From NCBI GenBank assembly GCA_946221385.1, contig CAMIGX010000002.1:174123-238122 (forward strand): a stretch of 64,000 nucleotides of DNA. The letters run 5' to 3'. This DNA comes from an uncultured Propionimicrobium sp. Its GTDB lineage: Bacteria > Actinomycetota > Actinomycetes > Propionibacteriales > Propionibacteriaceae. Position numbers and translations under genes: made by a program. How positions within the stretch are numbered: position 1 is the first letter of the stretch; each line of letters opens with the position of its first letter. The notes beneath the pieces were generated by a model, which ran no database searches, was not told where the DNA came from, and saw only the letters and a list, made by a program, of their open reading frames with translations. Below are positions 52,922 to 62,632 of this stretch, one piece after another.

Positions 52922-53950
52922 TCAGGATTCATTGGCTAGCTGAGCTAGGTCCTCAAGTCCAGCGAGGTAGCGCTCGGCGTCCAAAGCAGCTTTGCAACCT
53001 GAACCAGCGGCGGTGATGGCCTGCCGATAAGTGTGGTCAACGAGGTCACCACAAGCAAAGACGCCCGGCAGATTGGTATTCGAGCTGTTCGCGTCGACCA
53101 ACACGTAGCCCGCGTCATCCAAGTGCACCTGACCGACGAACAATTCCGAACGCGGAATGTGACCGATCGCCTCGAACAGCCCCGTCACCGCGAGCCCGCG
53201 AGTCTGACCAGAGTGCGTGTCACGCAGCGTCACGGATTGCAGATTTGGCTCGCCGTGCATGTCGACGACCTCAGCATTCCACTCGAACCTGATCTTCGGA
53301 TCGTTCATCGCGCGGTCAACCATGATCTTGGACGCGCGCAGCTGATCACGACGGTGAATTAAAGTCACCGAATTCGCAAAGCGGGTCAAGAAGGTAGCTT
53401 CCTCGACTGCCGAATCGCCGCCACCGACCACAGCGATGTCTTGCCCCTTGTAGAAGAAGCCGTCACAGGTCGCACACCACGAGACGCCCTTGCCGGAATA
53501 CTCGTCTTCGACATCCAAGCCGAGCTTGCGATAGGCCGAACCAGTGGCCAAGATCACTGCCTTAGCGCGATATTTCGTGCCAGCAGAATCCGTCACCGAT
53601 TTGATCGCGCCGGTCAGATCGACCGAAGTGACGTCATCAGCGACCAATTCAGCGCCGAAGCGTTCAGCTTGAGCGCGCATATTGGCCATTAGATCTGGCC
53701 CCATGATGCCGTCTTCGAAGCCCGGGAAGTTTTCCACCTCAGTGGTGTTCATCAGCGCGCCACCAGCGGTGAGAGCTCCCTCAAAGACCAACGGACGCAG
53801 CTGGGCGCGCGCAGCGTAGATCGCGGCAGTGTAGCCGGCCGGTCCGCTGCCGATGATGATGACCTCGCGCAGCTCGCCGTCACCGGTTTGCTCGGTCGGT
53901 TCGGGGCGCGCGTTCAAATCGGGCAGGGTCAACGCTTGGATCATCTTCAT
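52922..53950 (-). CDS. trxB: Thioredoxin reductase
   Basis: 342 residues. NADPH-dependent flavoprotein that reduces thioredoxin. FAD-binding GSGPAGY (34-40), redox motif WCATC (Cys159, Cys162), NADPH-binding GGGDSAVEEA (176-185) and the C-terminal FACGDLVDHTYRQAITAAGSG. The ~25-residue N-terminal extension before REVIIIG is not part of the fold; an internal start is not obvious. 55 bp before trxA, same strand. Confidence 0.95.
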   Translation of the reverse strand: MKMIQALTLPDLNARPEPTEQTGDGELREVIIIGSGPAGYTAAIYAARAQLRPLVFEGALTAGGALMNTTEVENFPGFEDGIMGPDLMANMRAQAERFGAELVADDVTSVDLTGAIKSVTDSAGTKYRAKAVILATGSAYRKLGLDVEDEYSGKGVSWCATCDGFFYKGQDIAVVGGGDSAVEEATFLTRFANSVTLIHRRDQLRASKIMVDRAMNDPKIRFEWNAEVVDMHGEPNLQSVTLRDTHSGQTRGLAVTGLFEAIGHIPRSELFVGQVHLDDAGYVLVDANSSNTNLPGVFACGDLVDHTYRQAITAAGSGCKAALDAERYLAGLEDLAQLANES

Positions 53951-54059
53951 CTCCTGAGTGGGTCGGTCTCCATTGTCCTAGACGGCTCAACCCGACGCCT
54001 AACTCGACGCACAACAAAGCCGCTGTCTATTGCATGAATCTGCGAGATTCGCAGGTTGA

Positions 54060-55880
54060 TCAGCGGCCGAAGACCTGCGCTTCGAAGATGCCAGTGCGAT
54101 AGCGATCGGTCTCGATCGCGGGCAGTTTGGTGAAGTAGATCAAGACCCAGCGGCTGGTCACCTGCTCGCTGACTTCCAGCTGTACCTCGCGTCCCGCAGC
54201 GTCATTTCGGCTCACGACCCGCCACTGGTTGACGCTGTCCACCGGCGGTTGGTCGGCGTTGGGATCGTCAGCAGGCACCATGATCTGCACCTCGGTCGGC
54301 TCGGTCTCGAGCAGCAGGTTGACGTAGGCGAGCTGCTTGGGCGCACCGAGATCGATCAGCACGCCGGCGCCAGGCTTGAGCCGGCCAAAATTGGGATTGT
54401 TGAAATAGGTCCAGGTGCGCCATGCCGTCGAAGGATCGCCGTCATGCATCAAGGGCACGAGTTGTTTGTTCTCGTCCTCCTCGCCGCCATCTGCTCGCGG
54501 ATCGAAGTCCGTCGCGGCAGCGATCTGCAGCTGCTGGGCCGCAGTCGCACTCGCCGCCGGCTTGCGAGACTTCTCCGGCCGCTCGCCGGAGGTCCCCGTC
54601 CGGCAGGAATTCATTTGCAAGATCAGCAGCGAGATCAAGATGAACGCGATCAGCCCGATCAAGGTTCGCTGTCGGTGTTGCTTCGCACGTCGATCTAATT
54701 GTGCCTGTGACGGGGAGGCTTTTACTGGCTCGGCAGAGCTGCGCTGCAAGGGCGTAGCGGCTTGCTGCTCGGTGTCTTGGTCGTCATCGACGGCTGGTTC
54801 TTCGTCGCCGTCGTCGGCTGCGATCATGCTGGTGACGGCCATCGTCTGCGTCGTCTCGAGGTCGACGGTGTCCTCTACCGCCGCCAATACTGCAGTGGGC
54901 TGCTCGTCTTGACTCAGTTCGTCCGAAGCGGGAGCTATGTCTCGTCCGCTGACCCGAGCTGCCAGGGCGTCCTGCGGCTCGCTGTTGCCTAGCAAGCGCA
55001 GCAGTGCTGAGGACGTCGCTGCTGCGCTGACTTGAGCGTTTTCATCATCGGCGGCGAGCAATTTCATCGCGATCGACGAAAGCGACGGATGCACTTTGGC
55101 GTTCAAAGCATGCGGCGCGATGCGTGTCTGGGCTCCCGGTAGGCCCTGCAAGGGAGCGGGCGCCAGACCGTAGGTGACGCGCTGCGGCTGATCGAGCGGC
55201 ACCGGCCAATAGCCAGTCAGACATGCGTAAAGCAACGCACCGACTCGGTGCATGTCTAGCCGGCGCTGCTCCTCGAGGGCTAGCTTGCGCGTCGGCAAGT
55301 CACGGACCGCTGCCTCGACCAAGAAACCCAAGATCTTGACGTCACCGACATCGCTGATCATCACTGACTCGGGGCGCAGGCAAAGATGGAATTTGCCCTG
55401 TTCGTGCATCGGCGCCAGCGCGTCACATAGCTGCTGGATGACGAAGGCCGCCTCGGCATTGCCGAGTCCGCCGTCAGCTTGATTGAGCAGCGCGCGCAGT
55501 GATTTGCCAGGCGGCAGCTCGCTGACGACGAAACAGAACGGATCTTGGGCCGAGGAATCCATCGCGTCCAGCACGCGCAGAAAACGCGCGTCATTGCTGA
55601 CGGCCGCCTGACGGGCGGCATTCAAGGTCTGCGGGGTACGCGGATCGTCCGGGGCCATTAGGTGCATCAAGACGCTGCGCGACAAGGTCTTATCGGTGGC
55701 CTGCCAGCTGGTGATCAATTTCCCACCGGGCAGGGGATGGCCGTCGGCGTCGGTTTGTGGCCAATTGGCGATCAACAGATCAAGCTCGTAGCGATCAGCT
55801 AGCAGCATGCCGGGGCTAGCTTGCACCACAGGACGCGGCGGCACTGGATGCACGTCATCCCAAAGCCCCTCGTCAACCAT
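54060..55880 (-). CDS. Membrane pseudokinase with extracellular discoidin-like domain (MviN C-terminal type)
   Basis: 606 residues. An N-terminal kinase-like domain (about 25-310) follows the Ser/Thr kinase layout but lacks catalytic residues: no lysine in the VAIK position (SVLMHLM), HLCLRPESV instead of HRDLKPEN, and ILGF instead of DFG. Then an acidic linker, one membrane helix (about 406-424, IGLIAFILISLLILQM) and an outer domain (about 455-606, LMHDGDPSTAWRTWTYFN ... IDLGAPKQLAYVNLLLE) like the C-terminus of mycobacterial Rv3910. There the same two domains are fused to MurJ; here the MurJ part is absent. ATG 55880 has AAAGGAGG seven bases upstream. Probably a phospho-signal scaffold of wall synthesis. 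Confidence 0.85.
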   Translation of the reverse strand: MVDEGLWDDVHPVPPRPVVQASPGMLLADRYELDLLIANWPQTDADGHPLPGGKLITSWQATDKTLSRSVLMHLMAPDDPRTPQTLNAARQAAVSNDARFLRVLDAMDSSAQDPFCFVVSELPPGKSLRALLNQADGGLGNAEAAFVIQQLCDALAPMHEQGKFHLCLRPESVMISDVGDVKILGFLVEAAVRDLPTRKLALEEQRRLDMHRVGALLYACLTGYWPVPLDQPQRVTYGLAPAPLQGLPGAQTRIAPHALNAKVHPSLSSIAMKLLAADDENAQVSAAATSSALLRLLGNSEPQDALAARVSGRDIAPASDELSQDEQPTAVLAAVEDTVDLETTQTMAVTSMIAADDGDEEPAVDDDQDTEQQAATPLQRSSAEPVKASPSQAQLDRRAKQHRQRTLIGLIAFILISLLILQMNSCRTGTSGERPEKSRKPAASATAAQQLQIAAATDFDPRADGGEEDENKQLVPLMHDGDPSTAWRTWTYFNNPNFGRLKPGAGVLIDLGAPKQLAYVNLLLETEPTEVQIMVPADDPNADQPPVDSVNQWRVVSRNDAAGREVQLEVSEQVTSRWVLIYFTKLPAIETDRYRTGIFEAQVFGR

Positions 55881-55906
55881 GCGTTCGCCTCCTTTAGGCA
55901 TGCAGC

Positions 55907-57922
55907 CTAGCGGTGCTGCTTGGCGCGGACCTGACGCACTCGCCAAGCGGTCGTCGTCAAAAGCACGATGCCGGATACCACGATGATGATCCAACCCACT
56001 TTCCCGGCTTGGGTCGCTTGCACATTGAATTCCACTGGCTCACCGATTTCGTGACCGTCGACGCTGACCAATTGCGCGAAGATCGCGACGGTGCCATTGG
56101 CCTGCGAGTGTGGCCGGACCCGGATGGTCGTCGACTCACCGGGACGCACCTGGAAGGGTTCGGAGTCGGGGATCGAAATGCGTTGCGGATTGGTCGAATC
56201 GAAGTGCACTTTGACCGTCACCGGCACATCCAGGGAGCTGACGACGGTCACCGGCAGCACATTGTCATCAGCGCTGGTGGTGACCGAATTGGGCACCCGC
56301 AGCCGCAGCGCACCGGGTTGCCCGTAAGCCTGTAACGAGGCGCCATTCGCGGCGACCCAGGAGGCTCGTGCGTCATCAGCGCGCCATGATTGCGACCAGA
56401 CCCCGCCCGATAGCACGCGATTAATGGCCTCCAGTTGCGGGCTGTGATCGGTCAGCGCGGCCCAGGTGGCTGCGAGGGTTAACAGTTCTCGGGACTGCCC
56501 GGGGCGCGCGTCGCCGTCGCTTGTGTCGGCAGGCGGATGCCAACTCACCGCGCCACAGTCAACCGGCGGGATCGTCGACAAATCGATTGATTTGAGCCAG
56601 TTGTGTGATTGCCAAGCGGCGATCTCATCTGCATCCCCGCTGAGGGCTGCGGTGGGGGTGCCGCTGAGTCCAGCTACCAGCAGCTGCGCCGTGCGTTGGC
56701 TGCGTGCCACGGCAGGGGAGTCCGCCACTCGATCTGGGACCAACAAGAGGTCAACACCATCGGCTAGCAATCTCATCGACGCACAGCCAGCTCGGGCATT
56801 GGTCACCGCCAACTTCGTCGGCACACCGAGCTGGGCGACAGATTCAGCCAATGCGGCGCTGCCTTGGCCGTCAGCAGGGGCAATGAACAGCGGCAGCTTA
56901 CGCATCGCATGGCTATCTGGCAGGGCTGCGAGCAGCCGCAATTGCTCCGCCCCGCTCGCTGTCGAGAGAAAATTTAGGACGTCCGGGGAGCCATATAGCG
57001 TCCGATATGCCCGGCCGGACTCGATCAGCCGCTGCATGCGAAGCAATGAAGTCTTGACCAACTCGGACTGCGTCTGGCTCAACGGCTGCCCAGCGATCTG
57101 GCCGCTGCTAGCCAGCAGCTCGATATCGTCATAGAGCATCGGGTCGATGACGACATTGACGCCACTTTGTTCGGCTCGAGTCAACAGATTTGCGACCCGA
57201 TCAGCCAAATCATCGAGCACGCGATAGTCACTGATGGTCCACGTGCCATCAGCACGCAGCAACCGCATTGGCGGGCTGGAGATCTCGACCAGCAGCGCTA
57301 CATCAGTGCGGGCTCGAGGGCCCGGATGTGCCATCAAGAAGCGGTTAGCGCCTAGCAACGTTGGATTGAGTCCCGAGCGAGCTTCGACGCCGACCCGGTA
57401 GGCAGCGTCTGGCTGCTCAAGCCACAGTTGATCACTGGCCTGGCTTGGGTCGAGACTGGCACGCACCTGAAATTTGCCGCTCTGTCCGGGCCCAAGGTCG
57501 CCAATCGTCGCCAGCGCGCCAGGCGCCTGGCTGAGGTCACCTCCGCCAGCGACCGAGTTTTCAGCACGCTGCAAGGCGGCGGCTGTGCGTAGCCCGGTGG
57601 CGTCTCGCCATAGTTGAACGTTGACCTCGTCGATGGTTGCGTCGCTGGTGTTGGTGACGGTGCCCGAAATGACCAGTTCACCGCTGGTGCCCAGCAGGCC
57701 CGGCGAAATCTCGGTGACGCTGACCTGCAGCGGATCGGTCTGCTCAGCGCGGGCTGGCGATCCGGTGATGATCGTAGCCATCATCAAAAAAAGCGTGATC
57801 AGCCAAATTGCGGCGCGCGGGATCGGCCAAGGTAGCCGAGATATCGCGTCGCGCCGAGTGGCTGCGTGCTCAATTCGTCGCGGTTCAGCAAGCTGATGGC
57901 GCGCTCGACGACGGACAGTCAC
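55907..57922 (-). CDS. DUF6049 membrane-anchored extracytoplasmic protein
   Basis: About 671 residues: signal sequence (AAIWLITLFLMMATIITGSPARA), a beta-rich outer part beginning LQVSVTEISPGLLGTSGELVISGTV, a central region (NVVIDPMLYDDIELLA), a C-terminal Ig-like part (VPVTVKVHFDSTNPQRISI) and a final membrane helix (VGWIIIVVSGIVLLTTT) with a basic tail. This is the layout of the DUF6049 protein (Rv3909) next to MurJ/MviN in actinobacteria. Function unknown, thought to concern wall assembly. GTG at 57922 lies 10 bp after the MFS stop; an ATG at 57976 would overlap that gene. 26 bp before the pseudokinase gene. Confidence 0.82.
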   Translation of the reverse strand: MTVRRRARHQLAEPRRIEHAATRRDAISRLPWPIPRAAIWLITLFLMMATIITGSPARAEQTDPLQVSVTEISPGLLGTSGELVISGTVTNTSDATIDEVNVQLWRDATGLRTAAALQRAENSVAGGGDLSQAPGALATIGDLGPGQSGKFQVRASLDPSQASDQLWLEQPDAAYRVGVEARSGLNPTLLGANRFLMAHPGPRARTDVALLVEISSPPMRLLRADGTWTISDYRVLDDLADRVANLLTRAEQSGVNVVIDPMLYDDIELLASSGQIAGQPLSQTQSELVKTSLLRMQRLIESGRAYRTLYGSPDVLNFLSTASGAEQLRLLAALPDSHAMRKLPLFIAPADGQGSAALAESVAQLGVPTKLAVTNARAGCASMRLLADGVDLLLVPDRVADSPAVARSQRTAQLLVAGLSGTPTAALSGDADEIAAWQSHNWLKSIDLSTIPPVDCGAVSWHPPADTSDGDARPGQSRELLTLAATWAALTDHSPQLEAINRVLSGGVWSQSWRADDARASWVAANGASLQAYGQPGALRLRVPNSVTTSADDNVLPVTVVSSLDVPVTVKVHFDSTNPQRISIPDSEPFQVRPGESTTIRVRPHSQANGTVAIFAQLVSVDGHEIGEPVEFNVQATQAGKVGWIIIVVSGIVLLTTTAWRVRQVRAKQHR

Positions 57923-57932
57923 CTTCGCAAGT

Positions 57933-59429
57933 TTACGCAGACCGACCCTGCGGTTCGCCTTGGGAACGCAGGTCATAGCCGGCTAAGCCGAGCGAAATGA
58001 CGAAGATCGCGATGATCGCACCCAAGGTCAGCACCATCGCCGGCACCCAGCCGCTGGTCATCGTCGAAAACAGCAGTCCGGTGAGCATGGCTTGGCCGAT
58101 GGCGGTGCCGATGCGTTCGCAGGTTTGCTTGACCCCGCCCGCGGTAGCGCCAATTTCGCGTGGTACCTCGAGTTGGGCCAGCGTCAGATTGCTGGCATTG
58201 AGCAGTCCGACGCCAAAGCCGGGGATGATCGCGGCCAGCGCGAGCCACCAGAAGCTGAGCTCGCCGTCGGCGATCGGCGTCACCAGAGCCATGATCAGCA
58301 GCACCCCAGAAATGTTGATGACCTGGGCCAGCACGCTATTTCGGCGGCCGCGACGCAGCACCTGACGACCAGCGATGAATGACGCGACAGCCACTGCGAG
58401 CGCATTCGGTACTCCGATCAGGCCGGCTTGGAAAGCTTGGACGCCAGCGGCTTGTTGGACGAACAGCGGAATGATCAACAGCAGTGCCGGCGCCGCCATG
58501 AAGCTGACGGCTGAGATCGCGATGGCATGGGAGAATGAGCGGCGCTGGAAGAGGCTCAAATCGACCATCGGCGATCCACCGCGGGCACGATAGCGACGCT
58601 CCCAAGCGACCCACCCGATCAGGCCCACGATCCCGCCCAGCAACAGCCACCAGGCCGAAGCCCGACGGATGATGAAGGGCAACATGATCGCCAGCACCGT
58701 GGCCGTCAACAGCAGCATGCCGACGGGATCGAGGTCGAGCCTGCGGCGGGTCATGGCTGGCGGCTCGCGGCGTGCTGCTCGACGGGCTCGTTCCTGCTCG
58801 AAAGGCAGCAGCCAGATCGCTAATACGATCGCCAAGATGCCCAACGGCACATTCCAGAAGAAGGACGCTCGCCAGCCGCGTTCGGGGCCGAGAGCGTTGA
58901 TGAAAGCTCCGGTGATCACTGGGCCAAGCGAGATCGATAGCGAGACCGTCGGCCCCCACCAGGCGAAGGCGCGCGCCCGGGCTTGGCCGGAAAAATATTG
59001 CACGATCATGCCATTGGTTTGCGGCGCGGCCAGCCCAGATCCGATGCCTTGCACGAAGCGGGCGACCGTCAACGTCATCGCGTCTGGAGCTAGCGCGCTG
59101 ACTAGCGAGGCACAAGCGAAGATCGTCACGCCGGCGATGAATGTCGCGCAGCGGCCAAGTACGTCACCGATGCGGCCGGCGGCTACGAGCACCACGCCGA
59201 ACATCAACACATAGCCGGAGATGAGCAACTGAATTGCCTGCTGGCTGGCGCCCAGCCCTTGGGTGATCGCGGGCACCGCGACATTGATTGAGCTCATCGA
59301 CATCTGGCTCATCGCGAACGGAATCAACAGCACCGCGAGCATCGCGCCGCGGTGGAATGTCCGATCGACGCCAGGAACACTGACGCGTCGACCGTTGATC
59401 GTCAGGTCTTCGGTCGTTGTTTGGTTCAC
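57933..59429 (-). CDS. MFS transporter, DHA2 (14-TMS) family, copy 2
   Basis: 498 residues with about fourteen membrane helices. Typical motifs: AAGRIGDVLGRCATF (motif A), ARFVQGIGSGLAAPQ and the motif-C-like WWGPTVSLSISLGPVITGAFI. Such proton antiporters expel drugs or lipophilic compounds; the real substrate is unknown. GTG start overlaps the stop of the upstream MFS gene (GTGA). The protein is clearly paralogous to it along its length (SGYxLxFGxVLVAAGRIGDVLGR, GMIVQYFxGQARARAFA shared). Confidence 0.9.
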   Translation of the reverse strand: MNQTTTEDLTINGRRVSVPGVDRTFHRGAMLAVLLIPFAMSQMSMSSINVAVPAITQGLGASQQAIQLLISGYVLMFGVVLVAAGRIGDVLGRCATFIAGVTIFACASLVSALAPDAMTLTVARFVQGIGSGLAAPQTNGMIVQYFSGQARARAFAWWGPTVSLSISLGPVITGAFINALGPERGWRASFFWNVPLGILAIVLAIWLLPFEQERARRAARREPPAMTRRRLDLDPVGMLLLTATVLAIMLPFIIRRASAWWLLLGGIVGLIGWVAWERRYRARGGSPMVDLSLFQRRSFSHAIAISAVSFMAAPALLLIIPLFVQQAAGVQAFQAGLIGVPNALAVAVASFIAGRQVLRRGRRNSVLAQVINISGVLLIMALVTPIADGELSFWWLALAAIIPGFGVGLLNASNLTLAQLEVPREIGATAGGVKQTCERIGTAIGQAMLTGLLFSTMTSGWVPAMVLTLGAIIAIFVISLGLAGYDLRSQGEPQGRSA

Positions 59430-60910
59430 GCGGCGGCTCGGCTATCGCCGCGCCCGGGATCACCCAGGGCGCGTAGGTCGTAGATGGCCAGGAGCATGCA
59501 GACGGTCAAGATCAGTGCGATCGCGCCGTACGCCAATCGGGTAGCCGTGACCCAGCCCAGCGGGAGCGCAGAGAAGATGATCGAGCTCATCATCGCGTTA
59601 CCGATCGCGGTCGCGGTGCGTTCAGCCGTCTGCTTGACGCCGCCCGCGGTGCCGGCGACGGCTGGCACGATCTCGAGCTGGCTTAGCGTCTGGTTGCAGG
59701 CGCCGAACATGCCGATACCCCAACCTTGGATCATCAAGATGACGCCCATCCACCAGACGTTGAGCTTGCCGTCAGCCACCAAGCCGGTCACCGCAATCAG
59801 CAGCACCATCGTGATGACGCTCAAGGCCATGCCCCAGATGCTCAGCGTCCGGCCTTTGCGCAGCACATGCTTGCCGGCCCAAAGGGCGCCGATCGCGGAG
59901 ATGAAAGCGTTCGGCAGACCGATCAGCCCGGTCTGCATCGCGCTGGCTTGCAGGCCCTGCTGCATGAACAGCATCAAGACCATGAAGATGCTCGTCGAAC
60001 CGAGGAAGTTGACCGCACCGACGGCGGTGGCATTGGTGAAGGATTTGATCTTGAATAGGTCCAGATCGACCATCGGGGCGCGGCCGCGGCGCTTATAAGC
60101 CCGCTCCCAGCTGATCCAACCGGCCAAGATCGCCAGCCCGGCGGGCAGCAGCAGCCATGCGACGCTGGTGCGCAGCATGAAGGGCACCATGATGCCGAGC
60201 ACCGCGACCATCAACACGATCATGCCAATCGGGTCTAGGTCGATCTTTTGGCGTACGTGGGTGCCGGCGCGGCGGGCCGCTCGGGTGCGTCGTTCGGTCT
60301 CGAAGGGGAACCAGCAAAGCGCCAGCACGACCGTCAGCAATGCCAGCGGGAAATTGATAAGAAATGACGCCCGCCAGCCGACCTGCGGACCGAACGTGCC
60401 GATCAAGAAACCTGTCAGCACCGGCCCGATTGAGACGCCGACCGAGACCGCCAGGCCGAACAATGCGAAGGCGCGGGCTCGGGCTTGGCCAGCGAAATAT
60501 TGCACGATCATGCCATTGGATTGCGGTGCGGCTAGGCCCGTCCCCAGGCCCTGGACGAAGCGAGCTGCGTTCAGCAGATTCGGGTCATTGGAAAGCCCAC
60601 AAGCTAGCGATGCGCAGCCAAAGATCGTCATGCCGATGACGAATAGTGCGCCGCGGCCAAGCACGTCCCCGATGCGCCCGGCGGCGACGAGGACGATGCC
60701 GAAGGTCAAGGCGTAGCCGCTGAGTAGCCACTGAATCTGGCTGGCACTAGCTCCGATGCCTTGCTCGATCGCCGTCAACGCGACATTGATCGCACTGATG
60801 CTCATCATGCCTAAGACCAGCGGCATCAAAAGCACGATGAGCATGCGACGGCGGCTGAATACGCGATCGATGCCGTCGATGTTGATCAGATCTTCGTCGT
60901 TATTGTTCAC
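59426..60910 (-). CDS. MFS transporter, DHA2 (14-TMS) family, copy 1
   Basis: 494 residues, about fourteen membrane helices, same motifs as the neighbour: AAGRIGDVLGRGALF, ARFVQGLGTGLAAPQ, GLAVSVGVSIGPVLTGFLI. GTG start overlaps the stop of the CCA-adding enzyme gene (GTGA), so cca, two MFS genes and probably DUF6049 form one translation-coupled chain. The N-terminus (NNNDEDLINIDGIDRVFSRR) parallels that of copy 2 (DLTINGRRVSVPGVDRTFHR), showing the duplication covers whole genes. Confidence 0.9.
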   Translation of the reverse strand: MNNNDEDLINIDGIDRVFSRRRMLIVLLMPLVLGMMSISAINVALTAIEQGIGASASQIQWLLSGYALTFGIVLVAAGRIGDVLGRGALFVIGMTIFGCASLACGLSNDPNLLNAARFVQGLGTGLAAPQSNGMIVQYFAGQARARAFALFGLAVSVGVSIGPVLTGFLIGTFGPQVGWRASFLINFPLALLTVVLALCWFPFETERRTRAARRAGTHVRQKIDLDPIGMIVLMVAVLGIMVPFMLRTSVAWLLLPAGLAILAGWISWERAYKRRGRAPMVDLDLFKIKSFTNATAVGAVNFLGSTSIFMVLMLFMQQGLQASAMQTGLIGLPNAFISAIGALWAGKHVLRKGRTLSIWGMALSVITMVLLIAVTGLVADGKLNVWWMGVILMIQGWGIGMFGACNQTLSQLEIVPAVAGTAGGVKQTAERTATAIGNAMMSSIIFSALPLGWVTATRLAYGAIALILTVCMLLAIYDLRALGDPGRGDSRAAA

Positions 60911-62454
60911 TGGTCATCCCCAGTATTTTCGGGATTCTCGGGTTGGTGGCGCCACCAATCGAGTAGTTCGGATCGGGCACGTTCTTCGCCCAGCGGGCCG
61001 TCATCCATGCGCCGCTCGAGCAGGAACTTGTAGGCCTTACCGACTACTGGACCAGGCTTGATGCCGAGCAGTTCGATGATCTGGTCGCCATTCAAGTCTG
61101 GACGCATCGCGTCTAGCTCTTCTTGGGCGGCGAGTTCGTCAATGCGGAATTCCAGCTCGTCATAGGCACGGCGCAGCCGGTCGGCTTTGCGCTGATTCCG
61201 GGTCGTGCAATCCGAGCGGGTCAAGATGTGCAGCCGCTCGAGCTGGTCTCCGGCGTCACGGACATATCGGCGCACTGCGGAATCCGTCCAACCTGACGAG
61301 GCGCCGCCGGAGCTGCCCTCGGCGTAGCCGTGGAAGCGCAGGTGCTGCTCGATCAGCTGGCTGACGGCGGCCACGATTTCATTGGAATATCGCAACGCAC
61401 GCAGCCGCTTCTTGGCCATCTTGGCGCCCACGACATCGTGGTGGTGAAAGGTGACTTTGCCGCCGTCCAGCGCCCGGGTGCGAGGTTTACCGATGTCGTG
61501 CAGCAGGGCCGCGAGCCGGACGATCAAGTCGGGTTGATGGTCCGGATTGGGTTTGCCGTCGACCAGATCGCGGGACTTCTCCAAGTCGATCGCTTGATCG
61601 AGCACCGTCAGTGAATGCTCGTAGACGTCCTTGTGACGCATGTGTTCGTCGGTCTCAAGACGCATCGCGGGCAGTTCGGGCAAGACTCGGTCGGCGATCT
61701 TTGAGTCGACCAAGATATTCAGCCCAGCGCGTGGCTGATCGGTGAGCAGCAGTTTGGTCAGCTCGTCGCGGACGCGTTCAGCGCTGATGATGTCGATGCG
61801 TTCGGCCATCGCCGGCAGCGCCCCAGCGGTCGTCGGTTCTAGATCGAAACCCAGCTGACTAGCGAAGCGGGCAGCGCGCATCATCCGCAGTGGATCGTCA
61901 GAAAACGAAATCTCTGGGGCCGTCGGGGTGCGCAGCAGCCGCGCTTCGAGATCTTTGAGGCCATTCAATGGGTCGACAAAACGCCAGGCGTTCGGATCGG
62001 CACCGGTCACGTCAATCGCCATCGCGTTGACGGTGAAGTCCCGGCGAATTAGGTCTTCGCCGATGTGTTCGCCGTATTTCACGGCTGGCTTACGCGAATC
62101 GGGGGAGTAGGCATCCGATCGGAAAGTCGTGATCTCGACCTGCCAGCCGGGGTGGGCGGCGTCATCGGAATCCGCGTGCACGAGCGCAGAGATCGTGCCG
62201 AAATCTTTGCCCACTTCCCAGATCGCGCTGGCTAGCGGACGCAGCACCGCCAGCGTCTGTTCGGGGCGAGCGTCGGTAGTGAAATCTAGATCGTGGCCGA
62301 GCTCGCCTAGTAGCGCGTCACGCACCGAGCCGCCGACCAGATATAACTCATGCCCGGCTGCTTGGTAGGCCGCGCCGAGCGTCGCAATGACGTCAACCGC
62401 TGGCGCTAATGCCCGCAGCAGCATGGCTTGCAGGTCTTGATTGGTTTCGGGCAC
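60907..62454 (-). CDS. cca: CCA tRNA nucleotidyltransferase
   Basis: 515 residues. Adds or repairs the 3' CCA of tRNAs (needed here since the tRNA-Ile at 28191 has no encoded CCA). N-terminal nucleotidyltransferase motif LVGGSVRDALLGELGHDLDFTTDA with the two metal-binding Asp, RRDFTVNAMAID, then the RMMRAARFASQLGF region, and an HD domain with LAALLHDIGKPRT. The actinobacterial HD-containing form, homologous to Rv3907c. GTG start at 62454. In mycobacteria this gene is divergent from the DUF6049/MurJ operon; here it is co-directional and first in the chain. Confidence 0.94.
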   Translation of the reverse strand: MPETNQDLQAMLLRALAPAVDVIATLGAAYQAAGHELYLVGGSVRDALLGELGHDLDFTTDARPEQTLAVLRPLASAIWEVGKDFGTISALVHADSDDAAHPGWQVEITTFRSDAYSPDSRKPAVKYGEHIGEDLIRRDFTVNAMAIDVTGADPNAWRFVDPLNGLKDLEARLLRTPTAPEISFSDDPLRMMRAARFASQLGFDLEPTTAGALPAMAERIDIISAERVRDELTKLLLTDQPRAGLNILVDSKIADRVLPELPAMRLETDEHMRHKDVYEHSLTVLDQAIDLEKSRDLVDGKPNPDHQPDLIVRLAALLHDIGKPRTRALDGGKVTFHHHDVVGAKMAKKRLRALRYSNEIVAAVSQLIEQHLRFHGYAEGSSGGASSGWTDSAVRRYVRDAGDQLERLHILTRSDCTTRNQRKADRLRRAYDELEFRIDELAAQEELDAMRPDLNGDQIIELLGIKPGPVVGKAYKFLLERRMDDGPLGEERARSELLDWWRHQPENPENTGDDQ

Positions 62455-62518
62455 GAGTGCAAAGTCTAGCGGCCGGCCGCGGGAGCGCAGAAGACGCGTG
62501 CCACCATCCCCAGCCCGG

Positions 62519-62597
62519 ATGTCGCAAAATCATGTTTTGCGATTCGGAATTGGCCTATTGCGCTGCTCCCTCATCTCGTCCGCTGATTTTCCGACAT
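62519..62597. repeat. 79-bp inverted-arm repeat, unit F
   Basis: Left arm ATGTCGCAAAATCAT at 62519-62533 (C-type), right arm CTGATTTTCCGACAT at 62583-62597 (G-type). The left arm with the next bases (GTTTTGCGA) forms an 8-bp perfect stem with a 5-base loop. Confidence 0.85.
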
Positions 62598-62632
62598 TCG
62601 CCTCGCGGAGCTGCCACTCCTGAAGGCAGGTC

